The translations under genes and the position numbers were made by a program. The notes under the pieces were generated by a model. That model saw nothing but the letters and a program-made list of their open reading frames with translations, had not been told where the DNA came from and ran no database searches. 64,000 nt of DNA from Pseudomonas grimontii (GTDB lineage Bacteria; Pseudomonadota; Gammaproteobacteria; Pseudomonadales; Pseudomonadaceae). Below are positions 36,802-46,871 of this stretch, in pieces. Where the stretch lies: positions 202,217-266,216 of the forward strand of contig NZ_VFES01000009.1 in NCBI RefSeq assembly GCF_007858185.1, read 5' to 3'. How positions within the stretch are numbered: the first letter of the stretch is position 1; the number at the start of each line of letters is the position of its first letter.

Positions 36802-37923
36802 TTAACGCTTGCGCAGGATCACGCTACCGATCGAATAGCCTGCGCCAAACGAACTGAGTACCGCGACGGCGCCCTTGGGCAGATCGTCCTGGTAGGTATG
36901 GAACGCAATCACCGAACCCGCCGAGCTGGTATTGGCGTAAGTATCAAGGATCACCGGTGCTTCTTCTACCGTGGCTTCGCGGCCCAGCAGTTTCTTCACA
37001 ATCAGGTGGTTCATGCTCAGGTTGGCCTGGTGCAGCCAGAAGCGCTTCACATCGGCCACGTTCAACTGGTTTTCTGCCAGGTGCACGCCGATCAGCTCGG
37101 CGACCATCGGGCACACGTCACGGAAGACTTTGCGGCCTTCCTGCACGAACAGCTTGTCGGGCGCACCGATGCCCTCTTCCGCCGCGCGGTTGAGGAAGCC
37201 GAAATTGTTGCGGATGTTATTGGAGAACTTGGTCAGCAGCTTGGTGCTCACCACGTCGAACTGATGCTCGGAGGTCGCCAGGTCGGCGCGCTCGAGGACG
37301 ACGGCAGTGGCGGCGTCGCCGAAGATAAAGTGGCTGTCGCGGTCGCGGAAGTTCAAGTGGCCGGTGCAGACTTCCGGGTTGACCATCAGGATGGCCCGGG
37401 CCTGGCCCAGCTGGATGCTGTTGGCGGCGTTCTGGATGCCGAAAGTTGCCGAGGAACACGCCACGTTCATGTCGAAACCGAAGCCTGCGATGCCCAGGGC
37501 TTCCTGGACTTCGATGGCGATGGCCGGGTAGGCACGTTGCAGGTTGGAACAGGCGACGATCACACCGTCGATGTCGGCGGCAGTCTTGCCGGCGCGCTGC
37601 AGGGCCTGTTCGGCGGCGCCGATGGCCATCTGGCAAAGCACCGACCACTCGTCATTGCTGCGCTCAGGCAGGCGCGGCGCCATGCGCTGCGGGTCCAGGA
37701 TGCCGTCCTTGTCCATCACGAAGCGGCTCTTGATGCCCGAGGCTTTTTCGATGAACGCAGCGCTCGACTCCGTCAGCGCCTGGACTTCACCGCGCTCGAT
37801 GGCGGCGGCGTTGTCCGAGTTGAACTGGTGCACGTAAGCATTGAAAGACTGCACCAGCTCTTCGTTGGAGATGCTGTTGGCAGGGGTGTAAAGGCCAGTG
37901 CCGCTGATGACGACGTTATGCAC
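36802..37923 (-). CDS. Beta-ketoacyl-ACP synthase III-like enzyme (PA3286 type)
   Basis: 373 residues, starting at a GTG with AGAGGAA seven bases upstream (MHNVVISGTGLYTPAN); the frame continues upstream without a site. Thiolase-fold triad: C156 in NVACSSATFG, His in FWLHQANLSMN and Asn in YANTSSAG. Length equals P. aeruginosa PA3286, which condenses octanoyl-CoA with malonyl-ACP to route beta-oxidation products into fatty acid synthesis. The neighbouring SbrI/SbrR pair is the same in both genomes. Substrate assignment is by homology. Confidence 0.88.
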   Translation of the reverse strand: MHNVVISGTGLYTPANSISNEELVQSFNAYVHQFNSDNAAAIERGEVQALTESSAAFIEKASGIKSRFVMDKDGILDPQRMAPRLPERSNDEWSVLCQMAIGAAEQALQRAGKTAADIDGVIVACSNLQRAYPAIAIEVQEALGIAGFGFDMNVACSSATFGIQNAANSIQLGQARAILMVNPEVCTGHLNFRDRDSHFIFGDAATAVVLERADLATSEHQFDVVSTKLLTKFSNNIRNNFGFLNRAAEEGIGAPDKLFVQEGRKVFRDVCPMVAELIGVHLAENQLNVADVKRFWLHQANLSMNHLIVKKLLGREATVEEAPVILDTYANTSSAGSVIAFHTYQDDLPKGAVAVLSSFGAGYSIGSVILRKR

Positions 37924-38158
37924 GATCGTTCCTCTAAATCTGTCAGGCAGATGATATTGGTACCGTCGTACCAAATTTTAAGTAGTTTTATTCCGCCCAG
38001 CGGACATCAAACTGGCAACGCTTTATTCCATCGCGCCGTGGCTGCACACCAGCCCATCACGACGATCCCGGCATTTATAACCGCGAAGTTTGCCACAAAC
38101 CCTGGGGTTTGGCGCCATATGCCGGACAAACACCCTGATCAAAGCGCCATCAAGTTTC

Positions 38159-38252
38159 AATGTGGGAGGGGGTTTGCCCCCGATAGCGGCGTGTCAGACA
38201 AAGATTCTGTGACTGATATACCGCTATCGGGGGCAAGCCCCCTCCCACATTT
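38159..38252. repeat. REP pair, second copy of the TGTGGGAGGGGG family
   Basis: Same arms as 32050-32143, with a slightly different spacer. It lies just 3' of hrpA. Confidence 0.92.
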
Positions 38253-38283
38253 GGACCTGCCTGGTCTGGGTGACCGAGAAAGA

Positions 38284-41200
38284 TCAGGCCTCTACAAGCG
38301 TCCACTGCTTGCTCAAGCGCTTGTCGGAAATCGGCACCTTGGTACCCAGCTGCTGGGCAAACAACGACACCCGGTATTCCTCCAACCACCAGCGATACAG
38401 CTCCAGTTGCGGGTCGCGCTTGCCTTCCTGGGTGTGCTTGTTCAAGCGGTTCTGGTACTGCGCCCACAGGCCGCCCAGCTCGCTGCTCCACACGCGGTCC
38501 TTCTGCACTTGACTCGGCAGTTTCTCCAGGCGCAATTCGATGGCCTTGAGAAAACGCGGCAGTTCCTTGAACCACTGCGCGGGGGTTTCGCGCACAAAGC
38601 CGGGATACACCAGGTTGCTCAATTGCTGCTTGATGTCGTTCAGGGCCACGGCCTGGGCCAGGTCGATCTTGCCCTTGAAGCGCTTTTGCAGGCCATGCCA
38701 GAGCTTCAGCACTTCCAGGGTCAGGCGCGCCAGGCGTTCGGCGTGTTCGGTCCAGCTGCCACGCTTGCGTTCAGCCAGCGCCGCCAAACCGGCACCGTCA
38801 CGCGGCAAACTGGCTTCACCTTCCAGTACGCAAGTGTCAAGGCTGGCCAGCAGGATGTCTTCCACAAGGGCGTCGATACGCCCCAGTTCGCGGTACATCA
38901 GGCCCAGTTCGGTCAGGCCGGGCAATTTGCCGCGCAGGAATTTGGCCGGTTCCGCCAATTGCTGCATCAGCAGGCGCTGCAACGCACGGCGGTGCTGGAA
39001 CTCAGCCTCGGCGGCGGTGGAAAAACGTCCCTCTTTCACGGTGCCGTTTTCTTCCACCAGCGCCGGGTAGACCGTCATCGACAGCCCGGCGATCTTCTGC
39101 TGGGTTTTTTCAGCCACCGCCGCGAACACCTTGGCCTCCACCGGCTGCTGGCTTTTGGCGGTTTGCGGCACGGCCAGCGCGGCCTGGCTGGCTTCGACAA
39201 AACGTGCGGTCAACTCGGCCAAGTCGCGGCCTTCGCCAAGGAACTTGCCTTGGCCGTCGACCACTTCCAGATTCATCTTCAGATGGTTTTCCACCTGCTG
39301 CGCCGCTTCGGCCCAGGCTTCATCGCTGACCCGCGCCCCGGTCATGCGCAGCAACTCGCGTCCCAATGCCTGGGGTAGCGAGCCCTGGCCAAACTCAATG
39401 CGCTGCAGCGCCGCCTTGACGAAGTCCGGCACCGGCACGAAGTTCTTGCGCAGGGCCTTGGGCAGGTTGCGCACCAGGGCGATGCACTTGGCTTCGATTA
39501 CCCCCGGCACCAGCCACTCCAGGCGCTCCGGCGGCAAGGCCGGCAGCAGCGGCGCCGGTACGCGCAGGGTCACGCCGTCGCGCGGGTGGTTGGGTTCGAA
39601 GTGGTAACTCAGGGCCAGCTCCAGATCGCCCAGGTGCAGGGTGTCCGGGTAATGCGCGGCAGTGACTTCACTGGCTTCGCGGGCCAGCACGTCTTCCTCG
39701 CGCATGATCAGCAACTGCGGGTCTTTCTGGCTGTTGACCTTGTACCAGCTGTCAAAGGTGGCGGTCTGGTGGATCTCCGCCGGCAGCCGTGCATCGTAGA
39801 AGGCGTACAGCGTCTCTTCATCGGCCAGGATGTCGCGGCGGCGCGCCTTGGCTTCCAGTTCGTCAAGCCGCTCCAGCAGTTGCTGGTTGGCCGTCAGGCA
39901 CTTGGCGCGGGACTGAATCTCGCCGCGCACCAAACCTTCGCGAATAAACAACTCGCGCGACACCACCGGGTCAATCGGCCCGTAATGCACCGGCCGACGC
40001 CCGACCACGATCAGCCCGAACAGGGTGATCTGCTCAAACGCCACCACCTGGCCGCGCTTCTTCTCCCAGTGGGGTTCGAAGTGGTTTTTCTTGATCAGGT
40101 GCCCGGCCAGCGGTTCTATCCAGTCGGCATCGATCTTCGCCACCATGCGCGCATACAGCTTGGTGGTTTCCACCAGCTCGGCGGTCATCAGCCATTGCGG
40201 GCGTTTTTTGCCGATACCCGAGGACGGGTGAATCCAGAAGCGTCGCTGACGGGCGCCGAGGTAATCGCCGTCTTCGGTCTTCTGGCCGATCTGGCTGAGC
40301 AGGCCGGACAGCACTGCCTTGTGCAGCTTGGGGAAGTCCGCCGGTTCTTTGTTGACGGTCAACTGCATGTCGCGGCAGATCAGGCTCAACTGGCGATGGG
40401 AGTCGCGCCACTCGCGCAGGCGCAGGTAATTGAGGAAGTTCTTGCGGCACCAGTTGCGCAGCGGACTGGCGGTCAGTTCCTGGCGCTGCTCTTCAAAGCC
40501 GCGCCACAGGTTGACCAACCCGGCGAAATCCGAATCCGGGTCCTTCCATTGGGCGTGGGCCTGGTCGGCAGCCTGCTGGCGCTCCGGTGGGCGCTCGCGC
40601 GGGTCCTGGATCGACATGGCACTGGCCACGATCAACACTTCCTGCAAACTGCCAAGCTTGGCGGCTTCGAGCAGCATGCGGCCCATGCGCGGGTCCACCG
40701 GCAGGCGCGCCAGCTGGCGGCCCAGCGGGGTCAGTTGGCTGTTGCGGTCGACCGCCGAGAGTTCCTGCAACAGGTTGAAACCGTCGCTGATGGCCTTGCC
40801 ATCCGGCGGCTCGATAAACGGGAAATCGGTGATTTCGCCGAGGCGCAGGTGCAGCATCTGCAGGATCACCGCCGCGAGGTTGGTGCGCAGGATCTCAGGA
40901 TCGGTAAATTCCGGACGGCCGATAAAATCCTCTTCGCTGTACAAGCGAATGCAAATCCCCGGCTCAACCCGGCCGCAACGACCTTTACGCTGGTTGGCAC
41001 TCGCCTGGGAAATCGCCTCGATCGGCAGGCGCTGCACCTTGGCGCGGTAGCTGTAGCGGCTGATGCGTGCGGTGCCGCTGTCGATCACATAACGGATGCC
41101 CGGCACGGTCAGCGAGGTTTCCGCGACGTTGGTCGCCAGTACCACGCGGCGCCCTGGGTGGGACTGGAAAATGCGCTGCTGCTCGGCCGGCGACAAGCGC

Positions 41201-42195
41201 GCGTACAACGGCAGGATCTCGGTGTGCTTGAGCTGGGCCTTGCGCAGCATGTCGGCGGCGTCGCGAATCTCGCGCTCGCCGGGCAAAAACACCAGCACAT
41301 CGCCGGGGCTGCGCCGTTCGCTGCGCTCATAGGCGGCGATTTCATCGAGGGTGGCGAGGATCGCCTGGTCGACGGTCAAGTCGTCTTCGACGCGGTTGCC
41401 TTCCTCGTCCTGTTCCAGGGTCAGCGGGCGATACCAGGTGTCCACCGGGAAGGTGCGACCCGAGACCTCGACAATCGGTGCGTCGTCGAAGTGCTTGGAA
41501 AAGCGCTCCAGGTCGATGGTGGCCGAGGTGATGATGACTTTGAGGTCGGGACGACGCGGCAGCAGGGTCTTCAAGTAGCCCAGCAGGAAATCGATGTTCA
41601 GGCTGCGTTCGTGGGCTTCGTCGACGATGATTGTGTCGTAGCGTTCCAGGTAACGGTCGTTCTGGGTTTCCGCCAGCAGGATACCGTCGGTCATCAGCTT
41701 GATCAGGGTATTGGAGTCGCTTTGGTCTTCGAAACGCACCTGATAACCGACCAACGCGCCCAGCGGCGTGGCCAACTCTTCGGCGACGCGGCTGGCAACA
41801 CTGCGCGCCGCGATCCGACGTGGCTGGGTGTGGCCGATCAGGCCGTATTGGCCGCGCCCGATCTCCAGGCAGATTTTCGGCAACTGGGTGGTCTTACCCG
41901 AGCCGGTTTCGCCGGCAATGATCAGCACCTGATGCTTGAGCAGCGCGTCCTTGATTTCATCGCGCTTGGCCGCGATCGGCAGGCTGTCGTCGTAACGAAT
42001 CAGCGGCAGGCTGGCGCGCCGCGCCGTGACCTGGGCGCAGGACGCCTGCATGCGCGTGACCCACTGCGCCAGCTTGTCCTCGTCGGGTTTCTTGCGCAGC
42101 TCGAGCAACTGGCGCCGCAAGCGGTGACGGTCGGCGAGCATGGCGTGGTCGAGGTTTTTCAGCAGTTGGTCGATAGCGGGCGCTTGGTCAGTCAT
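38284..42195 (-). CDS. hrpA: ATP-dependent RNA helicase HrpA
   Basis: 1303 residues, the usual size for HrpA. GETGSGKTTQ (Walker A), DEAH (DEAHERS), SAT and the second RecA motifs (TNVAETSLTVPGI, QRKGRCGRVEPG) are followed by the winged-helix, ratchet-like and OB-fold region and a long HrpA-specific C-terminal domain (DUF3418). It processes mRNA and resolves stalled ribosomes in E. coli. Separated from the KAS III gene by about 360 bases that contain the REP. Confidence 0.95.
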   Translation of the reverse strand: MTDQAPAIDQLLKNLDHAMLADRHRLRRQLLELRKKPDEDKLAQWVTRMQASCAQVTARRASLPLIRYDDSLPIAAKRDEIKDALLKHQVLIIAGETGSGKTTQLPKICLEIGRGQYGLIGHTQPRRIAARSVASRVAEELATPLGALVGYQVRFEDQSDSNTLIKLMTDGILLAETQNDRYLERYDTIIVDEAHERSLNIDFLLGYLKTLLPRRPDLKVIITSATIDLERFSKHFDDAPIVEVSGRTFPVDTWYRPLTLEQDEEGNRVEDDLTVDQAILATLDEIAAYERSERRSPGDVLVFLPGEREIRDAADMLRKAQLKHTEILPLYARLSPAEQQRIFQSHPGRRVVLATNVAETSLTVPGIRYVIDSGTARISRYSYRAKVQRLPIEAISQASANQRKGRCGRVEPGICIRLYSEEDFIGRPEFTDPEILRTNLAAVILQMLHLRLGEITDFPFIEPPDGKAISDGFNLLQELSAVDRNSQLTPLGRQLARLPVDPRMGRMLLEAAKLGSLQEVLIVASAMSIQDPRERPPERQQAADQAHAQWKDPDSDFAGLVNLWRGFEEQRQELTASPLRNWCRKNFLNYLRLREWRDSHRQLSLICRDMQLTVNKEPADFPKLHKAVLSGLLSQIGQKTEDGDYLGARQRRFWIHPSSGIGKKRPQWLMTAELVETTKLYARMVAKIDADWIEPLAGHLIKKNHFEPHWEKKRGQVVAFEQITLFGLIVVGRRPVHYGPIDPVVSRELFIREGLVRGEIQSRAKCLTANQQLLERLDELEAKARRRDILADEETLYAFYDARLPAEIHQTATFDSWYKVNSQKDPQLLIMREEDVLAREASEVTAAHYPDTLHLGDLELALSYHFEPNHPRDGVTLRVPAPLLPALPPERLEWLVPGVIEAKCIALVRNLPKALRKNFVPVPDFVKAALQRIEFGQGSLPQALGRELLRMTGARVSDEAWAEAAQQVENHLKMNLEVVDGQGKFLGEGRDLAELTARFVEASQAALAVPQTAKSQQPVEAKVFAAVAEKTQQKIAGLSMTVYPALVEENGTVKEGRFSTAAEAEFQHRRALQRLLMQQLAEPAKFLRGKLPGLTELGLMYRELGRIDALVEDILLASLDTCVLEGEASLPRDGAGLAALAERKRGSWTEHAERLARLTLEVLKLWHGLQKRFKGKIDLAQAVALNDIKQQLSNLVYPGFVRETPAQWFKELPRFLKAIELRLEKLPSQVQKDRVWSSELGGLWAQYQNRLNKHTQEGKRDPQLELYRWWLEEYRVSLFAQQLGTKVPISDKRLSKQWTLVEA

Positions 42196-42507
42196 CAGGT
42201 ACGCAAAGGTCTTTTAGTGAGGCAGGTAAGCCTGGGGTGACAAGATCGTAGGCGGCGATTGTCGCAGATTTCGGCCCCTGTGAACGAGGCAACCCGTTTG
42301 ATCATGGGAAAACCGCTGCATTCCCCGTGCAACGGGCAGTGTGAAGGTGCCTGGACTATCTACACCTCACAGGCCAGCTCCACTTTTCATACGGGACAAT
42401 CAGATACACCTGGATGGCTGCACATGACTCGCAGAGGCCTACTGCACCCGCAGTGGTATCGCGCGCTGCTGGTAACCACTTAACGCTCAGCTCACCCTGG
42501 AGAACTC
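42196..42507. other. Intergenic region, nothing firm seen
   Basis: 312 bases between divergent hrpA and the effector-like gene. I looked for a GGAACC/CCAC hrp box and found none. A GGAG at 42498 precedes the gene. No repeats or hairpins noted. Confidence 0.5.
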
Positions 42508-43293
42508 ATGCCAATCCCACCTCCTTCGTCCCCACTTCCCAACACCTGGACCGTGCCCCCCGCCCACATTCCCGGACACATCCCGCGTGACGCCACGCCT
42601 GCGCCTTATACCGAACTCGCCCCCGAGCTGGAGCACCGCTCTCGTGTTGCTCAGAACTATTTCAACCAGATGGACCGGTATGCCGAAGATACGCATCCGG
42701 ACTCCGCCAGGCAGCTCGAAGCACAACGGCCTCAGTCCTTGCCACCGACCTATTGGCAAGCCATGGGCCAGGCCAGCCCCCTGCCTGAGCATGTCGAGGA
42801 CGGCGAGCTGCCACCCACCTACGACCGAGCTGTGGGTGCCGACCACCCCACTGGCCAGGACGCGCTGATGTTTGATCCATCGCTTTCCGGCAGAGCACGG
42901 GCACAAGCCTTGAAGCATGTGCAACGTCTCGATGACCTGCTCGACAAAGCAGAACAACTGGGCGCGCTATTGCTGGGGCGTAACGAGCAGGGTGAAACGT
43001 CTATTGATGTAAATACAGTCGCCTCGCTCTGCAAGAAAATAGATCGCCTCAGGTCATCCTGGGCCAGCGGCGTGTTTGCAGATAGTTCCCGAGTACTCGG
43101 CCAATTGGCCAACACCTGCATACCCATTTATCGAGCAGAGCGGGAAACCGCCTTGAAAACCTCGATAGAAAAACTATGGGACGTCGCAAAAACGGAATAC
43201 CGGGAAAAGTATCTGCCCGACCCCGTGACTGCCGATCCGATCCTGCCAAAGGTCTACCTCATGGTCGAAGGCTTGAAAAAAGCTGAGATTTGA
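42508..43293 (+). CDS. Effector-like protein with PPxY motifs and one RxxWxxG module
   Basis: 261 residues, GGAG eight bases before the ATG. The N-terminal 110 residues are proline-rich and carry two identical LPPTY motifs (PPTY at 79-82 and 102-105), which fit the PPxY ligand of eukaryotic WW domains. Residues 118-205 are helical and contain LRSSWASGVFADSS (181-194), the module repeated in the next gene. No signal peptide or membrane helix. Gene order (two adjacent unknowns inserted between hrpA and aceK) and composition suggest a secreted toxin or type III effector. No secretion apparatus is in the window. No family recognised. Confidence 0.6.
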   Translation: MPIPPPSSPLPNTWTVPPAHIPGHIPRDATPAPYTELAPELEHRSRVAQNYFNQMDRYAEDTHPDSARQLEAQRPQSLPPTYWQAMGQASPLPEHVEDGELPPTYDRAVGADHPTGQDALMFDPSLSGRARAQALKHVQRLDDLLDKAEQLGALLLGRNEQGETSIDVNTVASLCKKIDRLRSSWASGVFADSSRVLGQLANTCIPIYRAERETALKTSIEKLWDVAKTEYREKYLPDPVTADPILPKVYLMVEGLKKAEI

Positions 43294-43360
43294 AGCCGTC
43301 CCGCACTTCATGGTTTTTATCGAAGTGCATGATTCCCCCTGAAACCAGAGCGGCTCCCCT

Positions 43361-45142
43361 ATGCAAATAAGCCCTGCAAGCCCCAGCCACGTGCCCACCC
43401 CTGTCGCCACTGCCACCGAGCAAGCGCCCGCTGTAACGCACAGGCAAAACAAACTTTCAAAAGCCTTCACCAACATCAAAAAAGCCTTCAAACACCCGAA
43501 GCCCAGCAAACCCAGCGCCCCCGTTCTGCCCGTCAACACCCAACCCGCGCCGCGCGAAGCGGCTCCTGCACCGACCATAACCCTGCCTTCACCCATACCG
43601 CTCTTGCCACTGGACGAGTCTATCCAAGGCATTGACCGTCAGCTCGCCAGCCTCCATATAGCGAGGGCTGACAACGTCATTGAGAAATTCGACCGGAAAC
43701 TCGCGGCTGCGTATGGGACGAGCGTTGACAAGACACCAGAAAACGCCAACTTCATAGACGACGTTCAGTTCTTGGCTAAGGAACGCAACGCCTTGGCCGT
43801 TTCCAGAAATGCCTATGCACGAGGAAAGGTCCACCGCCGAACGCACACCCTCCACGGCCCCGCCAACGAACGCGCGCAAAAGCACATCACCGGACTCGAT
43901 AACGCAGCGTCCACGCTCAACGACGCCATGGCCGCCATTCTGCAGAAAAGCGCCGGACGACAAGCCACTCCCGAGCTGGAAAAGGATTACCTCAGCGCCC
44001 ATAAAGCACTGAGTGAACACCGTAACGCCTGGCTCACCGGCAAACTGGATGAAAGTTCGAAAACCAGCCTGAGAGTCGTCACATTGACTGACCGCCTCAG
44101 GTCGTGCGGCATACCTGTACCGAACTCGTCAGCCATGCAGTCCAGTCAACTCAGAAAGCAACTTGAACAGAACGTAATGAGTGAGCGGCTAAAGTTCGAT
44201 GATCAGCCAACGCTGTTTGCCCCCGACAAAGCTGCCGCTCCAGATACCTGGAGTTCTACCCCGTTCTACGAATTGGACTGCACCTCCCCTCCCGTAGCAA
44301 CAGGCGCAGGATTCAAGATCAGCCACTCTCCCATCACCACCGAGTTGGACAAAAAGCAGACCGAGCGTATTCAACGCCACGTTGCCGAGCTTGAAAAAGA
44401 AATCGAGCAGATCGACGCACGAATGGAAGGTCTCGCCAACGGTCGCCCAGACCCATTGAACCCGGAACAACTGCGATTCATCAGAAACGCCATCAGCCAA
44501 CTGCGCAACAGCTGGGCGGCTGGCAAACTAACGCACAGCAGCAGCGTTGGGAAGTTGTTGAAACGCGATAGCCACGACCTGCGGCGCAGCGAATTGGAAC
44601 AGGCAGTCATCCTGGCAAAAGCGCATAAATCGACGGCCACTCAGCCCGAAGCCATCAACCCTGCGCTCACCGGTTCAGCGTTGGTGATGACCCAAGGCAA
44701 CGTGAAGCGATGTGACGAAGCGCTCGCTGAATTCGATCGCGCCATTTATAAAGCCCAGCACACCGGGATAGAGGGCATTAACGTGTCACAGAACGTCTTT
44801 GAAGCCCGCGAAGCCATGATGCAACTGCGCAACGCCTGGGCCAGTGGTGAGCTTGTCGACACACCGCCAGGTGCCAAGCCAACGCGACACTCAGCCGATG
44901 AGCGACGTCGGGCGCGTGAGCACCAAGTGCAGCAAAAAGCGCTGATCCTGCTTCGGGTTGACCTGCCCGAGCCACCTAAGTCCACTACTTCCACGGCGAT
45001 ACTGGAGAGAATCAAATTCGCCAGCAAGAACAAAATAATCCAGGACATCAACCACGACTTGGCAGGTGCCTACCTGAAAGTTGCGGACCCTGCGTTCGCC
45101 GACCAGGTCACCCACCAGGCCACGCTCGCCCCCGTGGGCTGA
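43361..45142 (+). CDS. Large repetitive effector-like protein with four RxxWxxG modules
   Basis: 593 residues. A Ser/Pro/Ala/Thr-rich N-terminus (residues 1-80) is followed by four units of a helical module, each ending in the same motif: SRNAYARGKV (148-157), HRNAWLTGKLDESS (220-233), LRNSWAAGKLTHSS (381-394) and LRNAWASGELVDTP (489-502). The spacing is uneven (72, 161, 108 residues), and the first motif has Tyr in place of Trp. The C-terminus from 520 is charged helix. No enzyme motif, signal peptide or membrane segment. Same strand as the previous gene with a 67-base gap. I do not recognise a family; a helical scaffold or effector is likely. Confidence 0.6.
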   Translation: MQISPASPSHVPTPVATATEQAPAVTHRQNKLSKAFTNIKKAFKHPKPSKPSAPVLPVNTQPAPREAAPAPTITLPSPIPLLPLDESIQGIDRQLASLHIARADNVIEKFDRKLAAAYGTSVDKTPENANFIDDVQFLAKERNALAVSRNAYARGKVHRRTHTLHGPANERAQKHITGLDNAASTLNDAMAAILQKSAGRQATPELEKDYLSAHKALSEHRNAWLTGKLDESSKTSLRVVTLTDRLRSCGIPVPNSSAMQSSQLRKQLEQNVMSERLKFDDQPTLFAPDKAAAPDTWSSTPFYELDCTSPPVATGAGFKISHSPITTELDKKQTERIQRHVAELEKEIEQIDARMEGLANGRPDPLNPEQLRFIRNAISQLRNSWAAGKLTHSSSVGKLLKRDSHDLRRSELEQAVILAKAHKSTATQPEAINPALTGSALVMTQGNVKRCDEALAEFDRAIYKAQHTGIEGINVSQNVFEAREAMMQLRNAWASGELVDTPPGAKPTRHSADERRRAREHQVQQKALILLRVDLPEPPKSTTSTAILERIKFASKNKIIQDINHDLAGAYLKVADPAFADQVTHQATLAPVG

Positions 45143-45149
45143 CCTGCGA

Positions 45150-46871
45150 CTATGCGTCATCCAGCGTTTTGCGCCGATACGGGAAGACATCAATAACCTT
45201 ACCGGCGCGAATCGCTTCCTGCAGGCCTTTCCAGTAGTCGGCGTTGTACAACTCGCCATGCAGTTGATCGAACAGCTTGCGCTGGCCGGCATCGGCGAAC
45301 AGGAACGGCGGGAATTCTTCCGGGAACACGTCCAGCGGGCCGATGGAGTACCAGGGCTCCGAGGCCATTTCATCCTCGGGCGTGCGTGGCGCGGGGATGT
45401 GGCGGAAGTTGGCTTCGGTGAGAAAGCAGATTTCGTCGTAGTCGTAGAACACCACGCGACCGTGACGGGTGACGCCGAAGTTCTTCAGCAGCATGTCGCC
45501 GGGGAAGATGTTCGCCGCCGCCAGTTGCTTGATCGCCAGGCCGTAGTCTTCCAGGGCTTCGCGTACCTGGGCGGGGTTGGCGTTTTCCAGGTAGAGGTTG
45601 AGCGGGGTCATGCGCCGTTCGGTCCAGCAGTGGCGGATCAGCACGGTGTCGCCTTCCACTTCGACGGTGCCGGCGGCGACGTCCAGCAGTTCAGCCAGGC
45701 ACTCGGGCTCGAACTTGCTCAGGGGAAAGCGGAAGTCGGCGAACTCCTGGGTATCGGCCATGCGCCCGACGCGATCGACACTTTTGACCAGGCGGTACTT
45801 CTCGATCACCGTGGCGCGGTTGACGTTTTTCGACGGTGAAAAACGGTCCTTGATGATCTTGAACACGGTGTTGAAGCCCGGCAGGGTGAACACGCTCATG
45901 ACCATGCCACGCACGCCGGGCGCCATGATGAATTGATCATCGGTGGTCGCCAGGTGGTTGATCAGCGCGCGGTAGAACTCCGACTTGCCGTGTTTATAGA
46001 AACCAATCGAGGTGTACAGCTCGGCGATGTGCTTGCCCGGCAGGATGCGTTTGAGAAAGCCGATGAATTCCGCCGGCACCGGCACGTCGACCATAAAGTA
46101 GGAGCGGGTAAACGAAAAGATGATCGACACCTCGGCTTCGTCGGTGATCAGCGCATCGATCCGGATGCCCTGGCCTTCACGGTGCAGCAGCGGAATCACC
46201 AGGGGCCATTGTTCGTCGCGGGTGTAGATGCGCCCTACGAGGTAGGCGCCTTTGTTGCGGTAGAGCACCGAGGAAAACAGCTCGACCTTGAGGTCCGGGT
46301 CCTTGCACACCCAGTCCGGCAGGTTTTCCCGCAGTTGGGCTTCGAGGCGACGCAGGTCGGCGCTCAGGTCGGCGTAGGGCTCGCTGAAGCGATAGTCGGC
46401 AAAAATCTGCGCAAGCATCTCGGGAATTTGGCCCGCAGGCGCGTAGATACGGGTTTGCGCCGCCCGCGCCCGGCGCAGGCTCGGCCGGGTGGTGTGGATG
46501 AACATGCAGCCGTCGCTGATCAGGTCATGGCTGAACAGGCCGCAGAAGATCGAGTTGTACCAGGTCTCGGACAGCTCATCGTCAAAGCGCAGGTCGATCA
46601 GGCCGATGTAGGCGCTTTTCACCAGCGGCCATAGATCTATGTCGAGCAATGTGCCGCCGTCGAAATTCCCACGCAAGCGCGTGGTCACCTCGCCGACCTT
46701 GTCTTCATACAGGGCGATCCGCGCCGCCGACGCCGCTTGCCCCTGTTGCCACTGGGCCTTTTCGAAACGCTCGCGGGCGCCATCGGTGATCTGGCGGAAA
46801 TGTTCGCGGTAATCGTCGAAGCCTTCGAGGATCGTACGGGCAATAGCAAGGGCGGGCGTGGATGGCGACAT
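45150..46871 (-). CDS. aceK: Isocitrate dehydrogenase kinase/phosphatase
   Basis: 573 residues, close to E. coli AceK (578). The N-terminal regulatory part is followed by the kinase-like core (residues 310-500) with the catalytic FYDYDEICFLTEANFRHIP segment that holds the DYDE motif. It phosphorylates and inactivates isocitrate dehydrogenase so carbon flows into the glyoxylate shunt, and reverses this. Standalone here, far from aceA/aceB. It is convergent with the effector-like gene, seven bases apart. Confidence 0.95.
   Translation of the reverse strand: MSPSTPALAIARTILEGFDDYREHFRQITDGARERFEKAQWQQGQAASAARIALYEDKVGEVTTRLRGNFDGGTLLDIDLWPLVKSAYIGLIDLRFDDELSETWYNSIFCGLFSHDLISDGCMFIHTTRPSLRRARAAQTRIYAPAGQIPEMLAQIFADYRFSEPYADLSADLRRLEAQLRENLPDWVCKDPDLKVELFSSVLYRNKGAYLVGRIYTRDEQWPLVIPLLHREGQGIRIDALITDEAEVSIIFSFTRSYFMVDVPVPAEFIGFLKRILPGKHIAELYTSIGFYKHGKSEFYRALINHLATTDDQFIMAPGVRGMVMSVFTLPGFNTVFKIIKDRFSPSKNVNRATVIEKYRLVKSVDRVGRMADTQEFADFRFPLSKFEPECLAELLDVAAGTVEVEGDTVLIRHCWTERRMTPLNLYLENANPAQVREALEDYGLAIKQLAAANIFPGDMLLKNFGVTRHGRVVFYDYDEICFLTEANFRHIPAPRTPEDEMASEPWYSIGPLDVFPEEFPPFLFADAGQRKLFDQLHGELYNADYWKGLQEAIRAGKVIDVFPYRRKTLDDA

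Noticed and set aside
36898..42240. Very long plus-strand open frames (over 800 codons each) opposite the KAS III gene and hrpA
   Set aside because: They are antisense shadows produced by GC-rich codon use; the minus-strand proteins have complete motifs.
42196..42507. hrp box before the effector-like genes
   Set aside because: No GGAACC with CCAC at 15-16 bases; the closest GGAAAACC lacks a partner.
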